NCBI RefSeq assembly: GCF_000403355.2
Contig: NZ_KE159646.1
Location: 1,454,258 to 1,518,257, forward strand
Length of the DNA: 64,000 nucleotides
Origin: Adlercreutzia caecimuris B7
GTDB lineage: Bacteria > Actinomycetota > Coriobacteriia > Coriobacteriales > Eggerthellaceae
Direction of reading: 5' to 3'
How positions within the stretch are numbered: the first letter of the stretch is position 1; every line of letters starts with the position of its first letter. This document shows, piece after piece, positions 24,774 to 32,938 of the stretch. Under the pieces are notes generated by a model. It saw nothing but the letters and a program-made list of their open reading frames with translations, searched no databases and was not told where the DNA came from. Position numbers and translations under genes: made by a program.

Positions 24774-26210
24774 TCAGCCCGCGGCGGCTTCGAGAAGCGG
24801 CTCGATATAGGCAAGGGGCGCCACGCGAATGCGACCGCAACAGGGCGCGGGAACGAGCGGGGCGGTTGCTGCGGCCGCCTGGCCGCCAGGCACCTGCACG
24901 GCGAGCGGCTCGCCCTCGGCACCGCCTCGCCTAGCGCAACCTTGATCGCGGACAATGTACAATCCCGGCTTGGGGGCGATCATAGTGACCGTGACATCGG
25001 CGCGCACCGTGTCGGCGGCGGCCGCACCCGTCTGGGCCGAAAGACCGCTCGGCACGTCGGCAGCCACCACCACGGTGCCCCGGACGCGGGCGTCGTTCAG
25101 GACGCGAATCCATCTGTCGAAGGGAGCTTTCACTGCATCGTGGGAGAAGCCGGTGCCGAGAATGGCGTCGATGGCGAGGGGCGATGCGGCCAGAAGATCG
25201 GCAACCTCACCGTCATCGGGCGCGACGAGCACGGCGGCGCGATCGCTCAGGACCGCCCGGGTCCTGAGCGCCGCCGAGCGCGCCGGCTCGGCCCTCAGGT
25301 CTTCGGGAGCCCGCGCCGTCACCACGCGCACCGGGATACCCCACCGATCCAGGTACTCGGCGGCCACCCAGCCATCTCCCCCGTTGTTGCCGCTGCCGCA
25401 GAAGACGACAACCGGGCCCTCGCGCCGGAAGCCCCTGTGCCGGGTGCCGTCGGCTGCCGCCGACCCATCGGAGCCCGCTGCGACGCCAACGGCGACTAGC
25501 GGCGCATCGGCACCTGCAGCGCCGCTCTCTGCGACAGCGCCCCCGTCGGCTCCCTTCCCCTCCAGCATCTTGCGCGCCTCGTAGGCCAGGAAGCGGCCCG
25601 CGCGGCGCATGAGTCCGTCGAGCGGCGTGCCGGCGGCGGCGATGGCCCGTTCCAGTGCCACCACTGCGGACACATCCAGCACCGGTGGCTCGAAGCAAGT
25701 CACCGCCTCGGCCACGGGACGGTAGGCCTCCACGAGCCGCGGCAACGACCAGGCGGCGTTGGCCGGGCTTGTGGAGGGCAGCTTCTGGGCCGCGATGCCG
25801 CAAACGGGCTCGCACAGCTTCCCGTAGAGTCGCGCCGAGGTGGCGCCGGTGCAGAACACGTGCCGCACGGGAGCCGCATGCAGAATGCGCGAGAGATCGT
25901 TGGGCCGGGCGTTACGAATGGAAGCGTCGGAGGCGCCCTCGATGTCGCAGGAGGCGAGCACGTCCCACAGCGCTATATGGTGGCGCAGCAGCAGATCGGT
26001 GCGCTCGGCGTTGCTCTCGGGTACCGGCTCGTCGAACAGCGCCGCCAGCACGCGCCAGAACCGATTCTGAGGATGGCCGTAGAAAAACCCCGCCTCCCGC
26101 GATTTCGGCGAAGGCATCGTGCCCAGCACGAGCACCTCCGACCGTCCATCGGACACCGGCGGAATGCCGTGCTCTACCGATTGCGGCTGCCTCTGCGTCT
26201 CCTTCGTCAT
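24774..26210 (-). CDS. Fusion: hypoxanthine/deoxyinosine DNA glycosylase + NAD(P)H-hydrate epimerase domain
   Basis: Residues 1-170 belong to the uracil-DNA-glycosylase superfamily, in the deoxyinosine-glycosylase group: VLVLGTMPSPKSREAGFFYG (27-46), HPQNRFW (46-52), and LPSTSPANA (144-152). Residues about 178-478 are a YjeF_N domain: an entry helix (LMRRAGRFLAYEARKML), the binding loop FCGSGNNGGDGWVAAEYL (270-287), DAILGTGF, and VVAADVPSGL. A 40-residue low-complexity linker (about 219-260) interrupts the YjeF_N part. The epimerase converts damaged R-NAD(P)HX to the S form for a dehydratase, which is usually fused but absent here. So a DNA-base repair enzyme is joined to a cofactor-repair enzyme. 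I see no frameshift; the open frame is continuous. Confidence 0.85.
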   Translation of the reverse strand: MTKETQRQPQSVEHGIPPVSDGRSEVLVLGTMPSPKSREAGFFYGHPQNRFWRVLAALFDEPVPESNAERTDLLLRHHIALWDVLASCDIEGASDASIRNARPNDLSRILHAAPVRHVFCTGATSARLYGKLCEPVCGIAAQKLPSTSPANAAWSLPRLVEAYRPVAEAVTCFEPPVLDVSAVVALERAIAAAGTPLDGLMRRAGRFLAYEARKMLEGKGADGGAVAESGAAGADAPLVAVGVAAGSDGSAAADGTRHRGFRREGPVVVFCGSGNNGGDGWVAAEYLDRWGIPVRVVTARAPEDLRAEPARSAALRTRAVLSDRAAVLVAPDDGEVADLLAASPLAIDAILGTGFSHDAVKAPFDRWIRVLNDARVRGTVVVAADVPSGLSAQTGAAAADTVRADVTVTMIAPKPGLYIVRDQGCARRGGAEGEPLAVQVPGGQAAAATAPLVPAPCCGRIRVAPLAYIEPLLEAAAG

Positions 26211-26410
26211 CCGACCCCGCCCTTTCCTACCGTCTTTCCATGACAGCGTTATATATCAGGATGACCCCGCTGGCAACGGCCGACGGCCCCTTCAAATTCA
26301 AACGCCTCTTTTCCCATCGACCATCTATACCTGATAAAGGACGTCGCCTGACGAGGCGATCACACGCTATAACGGGTAACACGTTCTAAGCTCAATCGAC
26401 TACGCCCTTT

Positions 26411-26614
26411 CTACACCAGCTGCACGGCGCTCTTGCGCTGGACGCGCGGGGTGCGGCAGGCGAACAGGCCGTGGCGATTGCAGTAGGCGAAAATGGTGCC
26501 GGAGCCGCGGTAGGGGAAGCGGGCATCGGCCGTCTGCTCGGGGTACAATTTGCGGAAGAACACCTGGTCAGTGGTCACATAGGCCATAAAGCTGATGAAG
26601 TGGCCCTTGCCCAT
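26411..26614 (-). CDS. Small conserved-looking hypothetical protein
   Basis: The 67-residue product (MGKGHFISFMAYVTTDQVFF..., ending SAVQLV) is basic, aromatic-rich and has two cysteines (AYCNRHGLFACRTPR), which with the nearby histidine could bind metal. The start at ATG 26614 has GGAG 6 nt upstream; an ATG at 26626 is an alternative. I do not recognise a family. The intergenic stretches on both sides (26211-26410 and 26615-26852) show no other gene. Confidence 0.5.
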   Translation of the reverse strand: MGKGHFISFMAYVTTDQVFFRKLYPEQTADARFPYRGSGTIFAYCNRHGLFACRTPRVQRKSAVQLV

Positions 26615-26852
26615 GGGGTGCTCCATCTTCCGAATGTTGAACGCCGCCGATTATGGGCGCTCGTGACCGCCCTGGCAACCTACGCTCCGTAGACCCATGT
26701 CCGCCTGCGAACCGTGCGACCACCGCCTGTCGGCCGCACGCCAGCCGTCCTCCAGCCACACAGCAACCGAGCGCCCAGCGCCCGCGGACGCTCTTGCAGC
26801 CACCCATCGCCTATACTGGCGAAAACGGAAACGATGGGGAAAGGGTAACATC

Positions 26853-27233
26853 ATGATGAGCGTGCTGTGCGTGGGGGCGGGCGGTTTCGTGGGCGCGGTG
26901 AGCCGCTATGGCCTCGGCCTCATTCCTCTGGCATCGGGCCTGCCACTCGTGACCCTGCTCATCAACTTCACCGGCTCGGTAGTCATCGGCGCAGTCGCAG
27001 AGGCCGCATCCCTCGCCCCAACCGCCCTGCCCCGCGAAGCGGTGCTCTTCCTGAAAGTGGGACTGTGCGGTGGCTTCACCACGTTCTCCACCTTCTCCCT
27101 GGAAACCCTGGAACTCATCGAAGGCGGCCAATGGGCCGTGGCCGGCGCCTACGCCCTGGCCAGCGTCGTCCTCTGCGTAGCCGGCGTGCTGGCCGGCAAG
27201 CTGCTCGCCCGCACGCTTGTGCCGGCCGCGTGA
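26853..27233 (+). CDS. crcB: Fluoride channel Fluc/CrcB
   Basis: The 126-residue membrane protein has four helices and the CrcB hallmarks GGFVGAVSRYGLG (N-terminus), LLINFTGS with the pore Asn, and GLCGGFTTFSTFS with the phenylalanine box and central Na+-binding break. Fluc channels form dual-topology dimers that export fluoride. One copy is visible here, so a homodimer, or a partner elsewhere in the genome, must be assumed. The ATG at 26853 follows GGGGAAAGGG. I looked upstream for the fluoride riboswitch fold and did not find a convincing match. Confidence 0.92.
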   Translation: MMSVLCVGAGGFVGAVSRYGLGLIPLASGLPLVTLLINFTGSVVIGAVAEAASLAPTALPREAVLFLKVGLCGGFTTFSTFSLETLELIEGGQWAVAGAYALASVVLCVAGVLAGKLLARTLVPAA

Positions 27234-27441
27234 GAACGCCAGCCACTCTCCTTCGGAATCAGCCTCAGCAGCCGACGCCCCGACCTTCTCGGCCAGGCCA
27301 CCATCCGGCAACCGCAATCGGCGCATCGGTTGTGGCATTTCGGTAGACATCCTTTCAAAAGCCTCACCGCTTTACTCATTCTTTACAATGATCGGCTATC
27401 TTGCCTCCATTCGTCAGCAATCGCGAAAGGCGGTAAAGCCC

Positions 27442-27792
27442 ATGGGTCTCTTCTCTTTCAGCAGTCGACGCAAGCGCAGCAGCCATCACGGCGGCGGCTA
27501 CTATCAGCAGGGAGGCTTTCTCGGCGGGCTGCTCGGCGGCTCTAGAAGTTCCCATCGTCGATTCGGACACGACCCGCGCTATGCGCAGCCCTATCCCGCC
27601 CCTCAGGCGCCTTCCGCGGCCCCCCAAGCTGCCCAGTCGAACTGCCCCCATTGCGGATCCACCGTTCCTGCCGGGTCGAAATTCTGCCTGAACTGCGGCA
27701 AGGAGATCGGCGGCGGATTTTGCCCGCAATGCGGCAGCGCCCTTGCCCCTGGCGCCAAATTCTGCTCGGAGTGCGGTTCCCCGCGCGCCTAG
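27442..27792 (+). CDS. Double zinc-ribbon protein with glycine-rich N-terminus
   Basis: The 116-residue product starts with a basic, Ser/Arg/Gly-rich segment (SSRRKRSSHHGGGYYQQGGF) and a Pro/Ala-rich linker, and ends with two zinc ribbons: NCPHCGSTV...KFCLNCGKEI and GFCPQCGSAL...KFCSECGSPRA. Zinc ribbons of this type mediate protein or nucleic-acid contacts. No membrane segment or signal peptide is evident. It is followed, 10 nt after its stop, by a kinase-like gene, so they probably form a two-gene operon. The ATG at 27442 is preferred; ATG 27388 in the same frame would add 18 residues. Confidence 0.78.
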   Translation: MGLFSFSSRRKRSSHHGGGYYQQGGFLGGLLGGSRSSHRRFGHDPRYAQPYPAPQAPSAAPQAAQSNCPHCGSTVPAGSKFCLNCGKEIGGGFCPQCGSALAPGAKFCSECGSPRA

Positions 27793-27802
27793 GACGATAC
27801 GC

Positions 27803-28699
27803 TTGCCCCCTGCATTCACAAGAGTGCGGCGAATTGCAGGCATCTTGGGCGCCCGCAGGCTCGTCGGCCGCGCCGTTGCAGGCTACCAGCTGGTTGCCAT
27901 ACTCGGCCACGGCCGCTTCGGCACATGCTATCGAGCCCGCCCCCTCCACACCGACGGCCCCGATCTCGTCTTCAAGCTCGTTGTTGAGTCCCCGGAGCCC
28001 CTCTCCCAGCGCGAGGACGCCCCGACAATGGCAACGGACGGGCGGTCGGCAGGAAGCCGTCACTGTCATCGCCCGAACAGCCGCCCTCGTCCGCAAGACG
28101 CCGCGCACGAGCTCCTATGGGCTGAAGCCGCCGCGTTCTCCCTCGCTTTTGACGAGCACCGCCGCGATACGCCCGAATGGCTCGGCGTGGCACGAGACGA
28201 ACGCGGGCGTACCTTTCTCTTGCAAACGCTTATGGAAGGGCGCCCCCTCGACCGTATGCTCAGGGACGGCACCGTCTTCTCGCCCGCAGAAATCCACGCG
28301 CTCATCGCACAGCTTATGGCCATACTCGACCGGCTTCACGCGCGGGGCGTACTCCATAACGACGTGCGCCCCGCCAATATCCTCGTCGACGAGGGCCGCC
28401 TCGCGCTCATCGACTTCGGCATGGCGACGTTCTTTGACCAACGGCGCTGCCCCGAGGTTTTCGCTGCCGATGGCGTAACCGATCGGTCGGGAGTCGCCGA
28501 TGTGCTTCTCTTCCTTCTATACAGCGATCCCAAACGTGTTCGCCGCACCAAACGTGGCACGTGGCGCGATGAGCTCGATCTGGACCCGTCGCAGCGCGCG
28601 TTCATCGACGGAATGTTCGCAGAAACCCCTTGCGGGGAAAACTGGGGAGCGGTCCGACGTCAGTTCGATCACCTCTTTCGGCCCGCAACCCTGAGTTGA
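27803..28699 (+). CDS. Serine/threonine protein-kinase-like protein
   Basis: The product of about 298 residues has kinase-like features: glycine loop LGHGRFGTCYRA, the lysine strand LVFKLVVE, a catalytic loop LHNDVRPANIL (HND in place of HRD, with the Asp and Asn kept) and the metal-binding ALIDFGMA. A C-terminal segment resembles the end of small ABC1/Rio-like or Hanks kinases. There is no membrane anchor. The start is uncertain: TTG 27803 has AGGA 8 nt upstream and GTG 27824 is another choice; a longer frame would overlap the zinc-ribbon gene. The pairing with a double zinc-ribbon protein suggests that one may be the substrate or adaptor of the other. Confidence 0.7.
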   Translation: MPPAFTRVRRIAGILGARRLVGRAVAGYQLVAILGHGRFGTCYRARPLHTDGPDLVFKLVVESPEPLSQREDAPTMATDGRSAGSRHCHRPNSRPRPQDAAHELLWAEAAAFSLAFDEHRRDTPEWLGVARDERGRTFLLQTLMEGRPLDRMLRDGTVFSPAEIHALIAQLMAILDRLHARGVLHNDVRPANILVDEGRLALIDFGMATFFDQRRCPEVFAADGVTDRSGVADVLLFLLYSDPKRVRRTKRGTWRDELDLDPSQRAFIDGMFAETPCGENWGAVRRQFDHLFRPATLS

Positions 28700-28956
28700 G
28701 CGCCCATCTCCATCCGCCCGATCAGCAGGGAGAACTGGCACAGGCGGCCGCTCTAGGGGGCTGAATTGCGGAAGTGCGCCCTGGCTGCCGAGTATCTCGA
28801 TTCGGCGACAAGGCGAAAAGGGGCACAGCCGGCATTCCCGAGGGCATCCGACTTCCAGCGCTTTCGGACGCACATGGTGTCAAGAAGCGCGGAAGGTGCG
28901 CCCTCTTCCTGGGATATACTTTCCCTCGCGAATGTTTCCCGGAGAGAAAGGCCGCT

Positions 28957-30219
28957 GTGCAATCCATGACCCCCATCGCCTTTCTGCGCGAGCACGCCGT
29001 GCTTGCGGTGTCGGCCGTGGCGGCGGCCTCCATGGTGGCGGTGCCGCCCGACAGCGCGTATTGGGGATACTTCGACGGGAAGACGCTCGGCTGCCTGTTC
29101 TGCGTGTTGGCCGTAGCGAGCGCTCTCAGGCTCATGGGCGCCTTCGACCGCGCGGCCCGAACCGTCATCGCGCGATTCGGGAGCCCGCGATCCCTTGCGC
29201 TTGCGCTCGTACTCACCACAGCGGCACTCTCGTGCATGGCCACCAACGACATGGCCCTCATCATGATGCTGCCGCTGTCGGCCGCCACTCTCGTGGGCGC
29301 AGGGCAGGCACGACTGATACCGGCCGTCTTCGTGTTGCAGAGCCTGACGGCGAACCTCTGCGGCATGATCGTGCCCTTCGGCAATCCGCAGAACCTGTAC
29401 CTGTACTCGTACTACGGGCTGCACCTCGGTGACTTCCTGCGCACCATGGCGCTTCCCTTCGCCATATCCGTGGTCGGCGTCGTTGCCGCTACTTGGTGGC
29501 TCGCAGGGCGACCCGGCAGGAAGAAGGCAAGCGCGAGCGCGGAGGCGACCCGGGGCATAGCCACGGCGAAGGCCTCCGTTTCCTCGGCACCTGCGGCCAG
29601 CGCCGCCATCGGGGCCGCCCCCGGACCCCCAACCGCGCCCGTCCCTCGCCGCCCCATGCCGCTCAGTCGCCGTCGCCTCGGCGCCTACGGCGTGCTGCTG
29701 GCCCTCACGCTGCTGGCCGTGTTCCGCGTCCTGCCCATCGCCGTGGCCGTCGCGGCGGTGGCGGCAACCCTCGCCGTGCTCGGCCGCCGGGCGCTGGCCG
29801 CCGTGGATTGGTCGCTGCTCGCCACCTTCGCCTGCTTCTTCGTGTTCGCGGGGAACCTGGCCCGCATTCCCGAACTGGCCGCGTGGCTCGGCCCGCTCAT
29901 GGACGATCACGGCCTCGTTATCAGCGCCGGCGCAAGCCAAGTCATCAGCAACGTGCCAGCCGCCGTGCTGCTGTCGCATTTCACGGACGCGTGGCAGCCT
30001 CTGCTCGTCGGTGTGAACATCGGCGGCGCGGGCACGCTTGTGGGCTCGCTCGCCAGCCTCATCACCCTTCAGCATTTCACCAGCGTACGCAAGGTGTTTC
30101 CCCAAACGCGCGACGTGCCCGGGCTGTCAACCGGCCGCTTCATCGGCTTGTTCAGCGCCGTGAACATGGTCTTCCTCGCGGGATTGCTCCTCATCTGCAT
30201 GATCGCCTTCCCCTGGTGA
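28957..30219 (+). CDS. ArsB/NhaD (SLC13-like) anion permease
   Basis: The 420-residue membrane protein has about ten helices. Two signature re-entrant regions are visible: TAALSCMATNDMALIMMLPL followed by FGNPQNLYLYSYYG, and in the second half SNVPAAVLLSHF then NIGGAGTLVGSLASL. This inverted repeat of Asn-Pro and Gly-rich motifs marks the ion transporter superfamily. A cytosolic Ala/Pro-rich loop (about residues 190-230) separates the halves. GTG 28957 is chosen because AAAGG lies 5 nt upstream; ATG 28966 is possible. The substrate (arsenite, citrate or another anion) is not evident, and no ars genes are adjacent. The preceding 257 bp hold no gene. Confidence 0.82.
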   Translation: MQSMTPIAFLREHAVLAVSAVAAASMVAVPPDSAYWGYFDGKTLGCLFCVLAVASALRLMGAFDRAARTVIARFGSPRSLALALVLTTAALSCMATNDMALIMMLPLSAATLVGAGQARLIPAVFVLQSLTANLCGMIVPFGNPQNLYLYSYYGLHLGDFLRTMALPFAISVVGVVAATWWLAGRPGRKKASASAEATRGIATAKASVSSAPAASAAIGAAPGPPTAPVPRRPMPLSRRRLGAYGVLLALTLLAVFRVLPIAVAVAAVAATLAVLGRRALAAVDWSLLATFACFFVFAGNLARIPELAAWLGPLMDDHGLVISAGASQVISNVPAAVLLSHFTDAWQPLLVGVNIGGAGTLVGSLASLITLQHFTSVRKVFPQTRDVPGLSTGRFIGLFSAVNMVFLAGLLLICMIAFPW

Positions 30220-30335
30220 CACTTCTCTGGTGTCGCCGCCCTTTCCGCACGCGAGCACCTCTGCGGATCGCCGCCCTATCCCAACACGCCTAGCCGTCCC
30301 CCTCCGGCACTCCCGACCCTTCCAATTATTCTCCC

Positions 30336-30364
30336 TTGCGAATAGTATAGGAATTCGCTAGAAT
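30336..30364 (+). promoter_or_regulatory. Promoter upstream of the MOSC gene
   Basis: TTGCGA (30336-30341) and TAGAAT (30359-30364) are 17 nt apart in an AT-rich patch, 114 nt before the MOSC gene ATG. The rest of the gap 30220-30477 shows no gene. Confidence 0.65.
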
Positions 30365-30477
30365 TTTCCCGCGCCGAAGTTTCCCCCCTCTCGTCGTGCA
30401 GCGGGCCGGTGATATGTCCAATGCACCGGGCGGGTCGAGAGTGGCGCACGGCCTGTCGCCAGCGAGAAAGGTGCATC

Positions 30478-30909
30478 ATGGGCGTTGTCAAAGCCGTATG
30501 CACGAGCAGCATCAAGGGAATCCAGAAAACCGAGCAGGACGCCATCGAGCTGAAGTCCGATTGGGGCATCGAGGGCGACGCCCACGGCGGGCCGTGGCAC
30601 CGCCAGGTGAGCCTTTTGTCCTACGAGCAGATCGAAGCCTTCAAGGCCCGCGGGGCCGACGTGGGCCACGGTTCCTTCGGCGAGAACATCATCGTGGAGG
30701 GCTTCGACTTGAAGAGCCTCCCCATCGGCACGCGCTTCGCCTGCGGCGACGTGGTGCTGGAGCTGACTCAGGTCGGCAAGCAGTGCCACGCCCACTGCGC
30801 CATCTACCACCAGGTGGGCGACTGCATCATGCCCCGCGAGGGCGTGTTCTGCAAGGTCATCGAAGGCGGTACCATCGCCCCCGGCGACACTATCGAGATC
30901 GCAAGATAG
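30478..30909 (+). CDS. MOSC domain-containing protein
   Basis: The 143-residue protein is a single MOSC domain of the type found near molybdenum-cofactor genes: VVKAVCTSSIKGIQKT at the start, GIEGDAHGGPWHRQVSLLSYE in the middle (GDxHxG...RQVSL), and GKQCHAHCAIY holding the conserved cysteine. MOSC domains bind sulfur or cofactor and are linked to Mo-cofactor sulfuration or transfer. The ATG at 30478 is preceded by GAAAGG. It has its own promoter and is followed directly by the hipBA control region. The exact reaction is unknown. Confidence 0.9.
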   Translation: MGVVKAVCTSSIKGIQKTEQDAIELKSDWGIEGDAHGGPWHRQVSLLSYEQIEAFKARGADVGHGSFGENIIVEGFDLKSLPIGTRFACGDVVLELTQVGKQCHAHCAIYHQVGDCIMPREGVFCKVIEGGTIAPGDTIEIAR

Positions 30910-30937
30910 CTCGCAACGGGCGACCGAAGGCCCCTGG

Positions 30938-31037
30938 AATTTCTGCGTACGCACGAATTTCGACGCTTTTATGAGAAATTTCGTCGTACGCAGAAATTTT
31001 GTCTCATTCTGCGATAATTACGCCGTACGCAGAAATT
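30938..31037 (+). promoter_or_regulatory. Three evenly spaced HipB-type operators upstream of hipBA
   Basis: Three related palindromes share a CGTACG centre and A/T-rich ends: O1 30938-30960, O2 30976-30999 and O3 31016-31037. Their half-site is CGTACGCAGAAATT. The centres are at 30948.5, 30987.5 and 31026.5, exactly 39 bp apart. A -10-like GATAAT (31013-31018) touches the start of O3, and AAAGGAG just after O3 is the ribosome binding site of the first gene. This is the expected layout for autorepression by an XRE antitoxin. Confidence 0.8.
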
Positions 31038-31048
31038 AAAGGAGAGCC

Positions 31049-31267
31049 ATGAGCCCCGTCTACACCTCGAAAGACCTTGGAGCAGCCATCCGCGCCGAGC
31101 GGAAACGCCAAAAACTCACCCAAACCGAGGTGGCAAACTTATGCGCCGTCAGCCTCTCCTTCATTTCCAACCTAGAAAACGGCAAGGAAACGGCGGAGCT
31201 TGAGAAGGCCTTGAAGGTGCTGAGCACCCTCGGCCTCGATATCACGATCACAAAGCGAGGCGAATAG
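31049..31267 (+). CDS. hipB: HipB-like XRE-family antitoxin/repressor
   Basis: The 72-residue protein is almost entirely an XRE helix-turn-helix: LGAAIRAERKRQKLTQTEVA, then NLCAVSLSFISNLENGKETA, and a short C-terminal LGLDITITKRGE. It would bind the operators upstream and the kinase encoded next, whose gene begins 2 nt after its stop. ATG 31049 has AAAGGAG 7 nt upstream. The size and position match HipB antitoxins. Confidence 0.88.
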   Translation: MSPVYTSKDLGAAIRAERKRQKLTQTEVANLCAVSLSFISNLENGKETAELEKALKVLSTLGLDITITKRGE

Positions 31268-31269
31268 GC

Positions 31270-32544
31270 ATGGAGCTGACTATCTACCGCGATTCGCTCG
31301 GAGGGCCTATGCCAATCGGAACGCTCAGTCGCCGGGAAGGGGCCGTCTCGTTTCGCTACGATGAGGGCTATCTGGCCTCCTCCGAGGCCGCTCCTGTCTC
31401 GCTCTCCCTCCCCCTGCGTGCCGAGGCCTATGCCGAAGAGGAGCTCGCCCCCTACTTCCGCGGCCTGCTACCCGAGGGGGCGGCCCTGGAAAACCTCTGC
31501 CGCACTCTCGGTATACCGACCGATGATTACTTCGCCATGCTCGCCTCTTGCGGACTCGATTGTCTGGGCGACATTATCATCAATCCCGCTTCTTACGCCG
31601 AGACGCGCTCTTACCAGCCCGTGCCCCTCAGCCAGATCAAGGAGATGGCCGGCAAGCCGGGAAAAGTCGATCTGTCCCTGGAAACGGCACGTCTTTCCCT
31701 TGCGGGAACTCAGAACAAATGCGGACTGTTCCACGACCCCCGAGCGGCTATCGACGAGGGTTGGTACCAGCCCTCGGGAGGCGCCCCCTCGAACTACATC
31801 GTCAAGTTCGCCCGAGACGATCTTGCCGATCTCATGCAGGTCGAGCATCTTTCGATGACCTGCGCGGCCGCTTGCGGGCTTAGCGTGGCTCGCACCGCCC
31901 TCATCAGCCCCCTAAAACCCATTATCTGCGTCGAGCGCTACGACCGGCTTCATGCCTCACGCGAGAGCATCGACGGTCTTGCGGCTCCGGCACGTCGCCA
32001 CCAGGAAGACCTCACTCAGGCTTTTGGACTGCTGCCCCACGCGAAGTACCGCGAGCTCCAGCCCAGCAGCGTAAGCGTCATTGCCGATTTTCTCCGTCGG
32101 CGCTCCGCGGAGCCGGCGCGAGACCTCCGTGCCTTCGCGAGCCTCGTCCTCTTCAATTACCTCATCGGCAACTGCGATAACCACTTGAAGAATATGTCCA
32201 TTCTCTATGCCCCCGACTGGAAATCATTCGCGCTGGCGCCTGCCTACGATTTAGTGAGCACGACCTATTTCACGCGCTTCTCGCGCGAGATGGGCATGGC
32301 CATCGGGAGCCACAGCGATATCGAAGAGGTGACGGTCGCGGATTTCGCAATCTTGGCCGAGCAACTCGGCGTGGGCATAAAACTGCTGCGCGACATAGCA
32401 GGCACCTTCGCCGAGCATGCCCTCCCGGCACTCCGTGAAGAAGGAAACCGCCTCGATAGCGAGGGCTACAAGGCCGCCCCTTATATTGCCGACGATATCG
32501 AAGAGGACATCATGCCCCGCTTGGAGCTGCTTACTAGCCTGTAG
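31270..32544 (+). CDS. hipA: HipA-family toxin kinase
   Basis: HipA toxins are Ser/Thr kinases that inactivate glutamyl-tRNA synthetase or other targets and cause growth arrest. The 424-residue product has the N-terminal HipA domain (VSLSLPLRAEAY, FRGLLPEG) and the kinase part with LSLAGTQNKCGLF, ATP-lysine strand NYIVKFA, ICVERYDR, HQEDLTQAFGLLP, catalytic loop GNCDNHLKNMSIL and metal loop LAPAYDLVST. All key residues appear intact. It is translated with the antitoxin gene (2-nt gap) and followed by a convergent gene 1 nt away. Its cellular target here is unknown. Confidence 0.92.
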   Translation: MELTIYRDSLGGPMPIGTLSRREGAVSFRYDEGYLASSEAAPVSLSLPLRAEAYAEEELAPYFRGLLPEGAALENLCRTLGIPTDDYFAMLASCGLDCLGDIIINPASYAETRSYQPVPLSQIKEMAGKPGKVDLSLETARLSLAGTQNKCGLFHDPRAAIDEGWYQPSGGAPSNYIVKFARDDLADLMQVEHLSMTCAAACGLSVARTALISPLKPIICVERYDRLHASRESIDGLAAPARRHQEDLTQAFGLLPHAKYRELQPSSVSVIADFLRRRSAEPARDLRAFASLVLFNYLIGNCDNHLKNMSILYAPDWKSFALAPAYDLVSTTYFTRFSREMGMAIGSHSDIEEVTVADFAILAEQLGVGIKLLRDIAGTFAEHALPALREEGNRLDSEGYKAAPYIADDIEEDIMPRLELLTSL

Positions 32545-32545
32545 C

Positions 32546-32806
32546 CTACACCCGCTTGGCGGTGATGCCGTTGCTCACGGTGACGCCCTCCTCGACGCAG
32601 AGCTTGGCCTCGTCGAGCAGCGCGCGGGCGTCGGCCAAGAGCGCCTGGGCGGCGTGCAGCTTCTCGGACGCGCTGGCGAAGCCGCCGTCCTCGGCCATGT
32701 GGGCCATCTTGTGGGTCCAGCGGTACCCCACGGCCACGTAGTCGTCGGCCATATCGATCATCGACTCGAACTGGGAGGTGTTCACTCCGTTGGTGCACAT
32801 GGGCAT
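32546..32806 (-). CDS. Small protein downstream of hypB, function unknown
   Basis: The 86-residue product is helical and acidic (FESMIDMADDYVAVGYRWTHKMAHMAEDGGF..., then LLADARALLDEAKLCVEEG). It has two Cys and three His but no known motif. The start ATG 32806 has GAAAGGATATGCCC context. It lies 132 nt downstream of hypB on the same strand, so it may share that transcript; its stop is 1 nt from that of hipA. A role in nickel or hydrogenase metabolism is only suggested by position. Confidence 0.55.
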   Translation of the reverse strand: MPMCTNGVNTSQFESMIDMADDYVAVGYRWTHKMAHMAEDGGFASASEKLHAAQALLADARALLDEAKLCVEEGVTVSNGITAKRV

Positions 32807-32938
32807 ATCCTTTCGAGAACGGGGCGACAGCCGCGGGAATACCCGCCGGCCGCGCTCGGGACGGCACTGGGGCGGCGCGGCGGCGCGGGAGCCCGGGCCG
32901 CCTGCGCACAGGTTGGCTCGGATGGGGTCGGCGAAAAG

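Noticed and set aside
26800-26852. Fluoride riboswitch before crcB
   Set aside because: The conserved pseudoknot sequences of the fluoride aptamer are not visible in the upstream region.
27742-27802. Longer kinase start overlapping the zinc-ribbon gene
   Set aside because: The extra residues are the out-of-frame reading of the second zinc ribbon and are not kinase-like.
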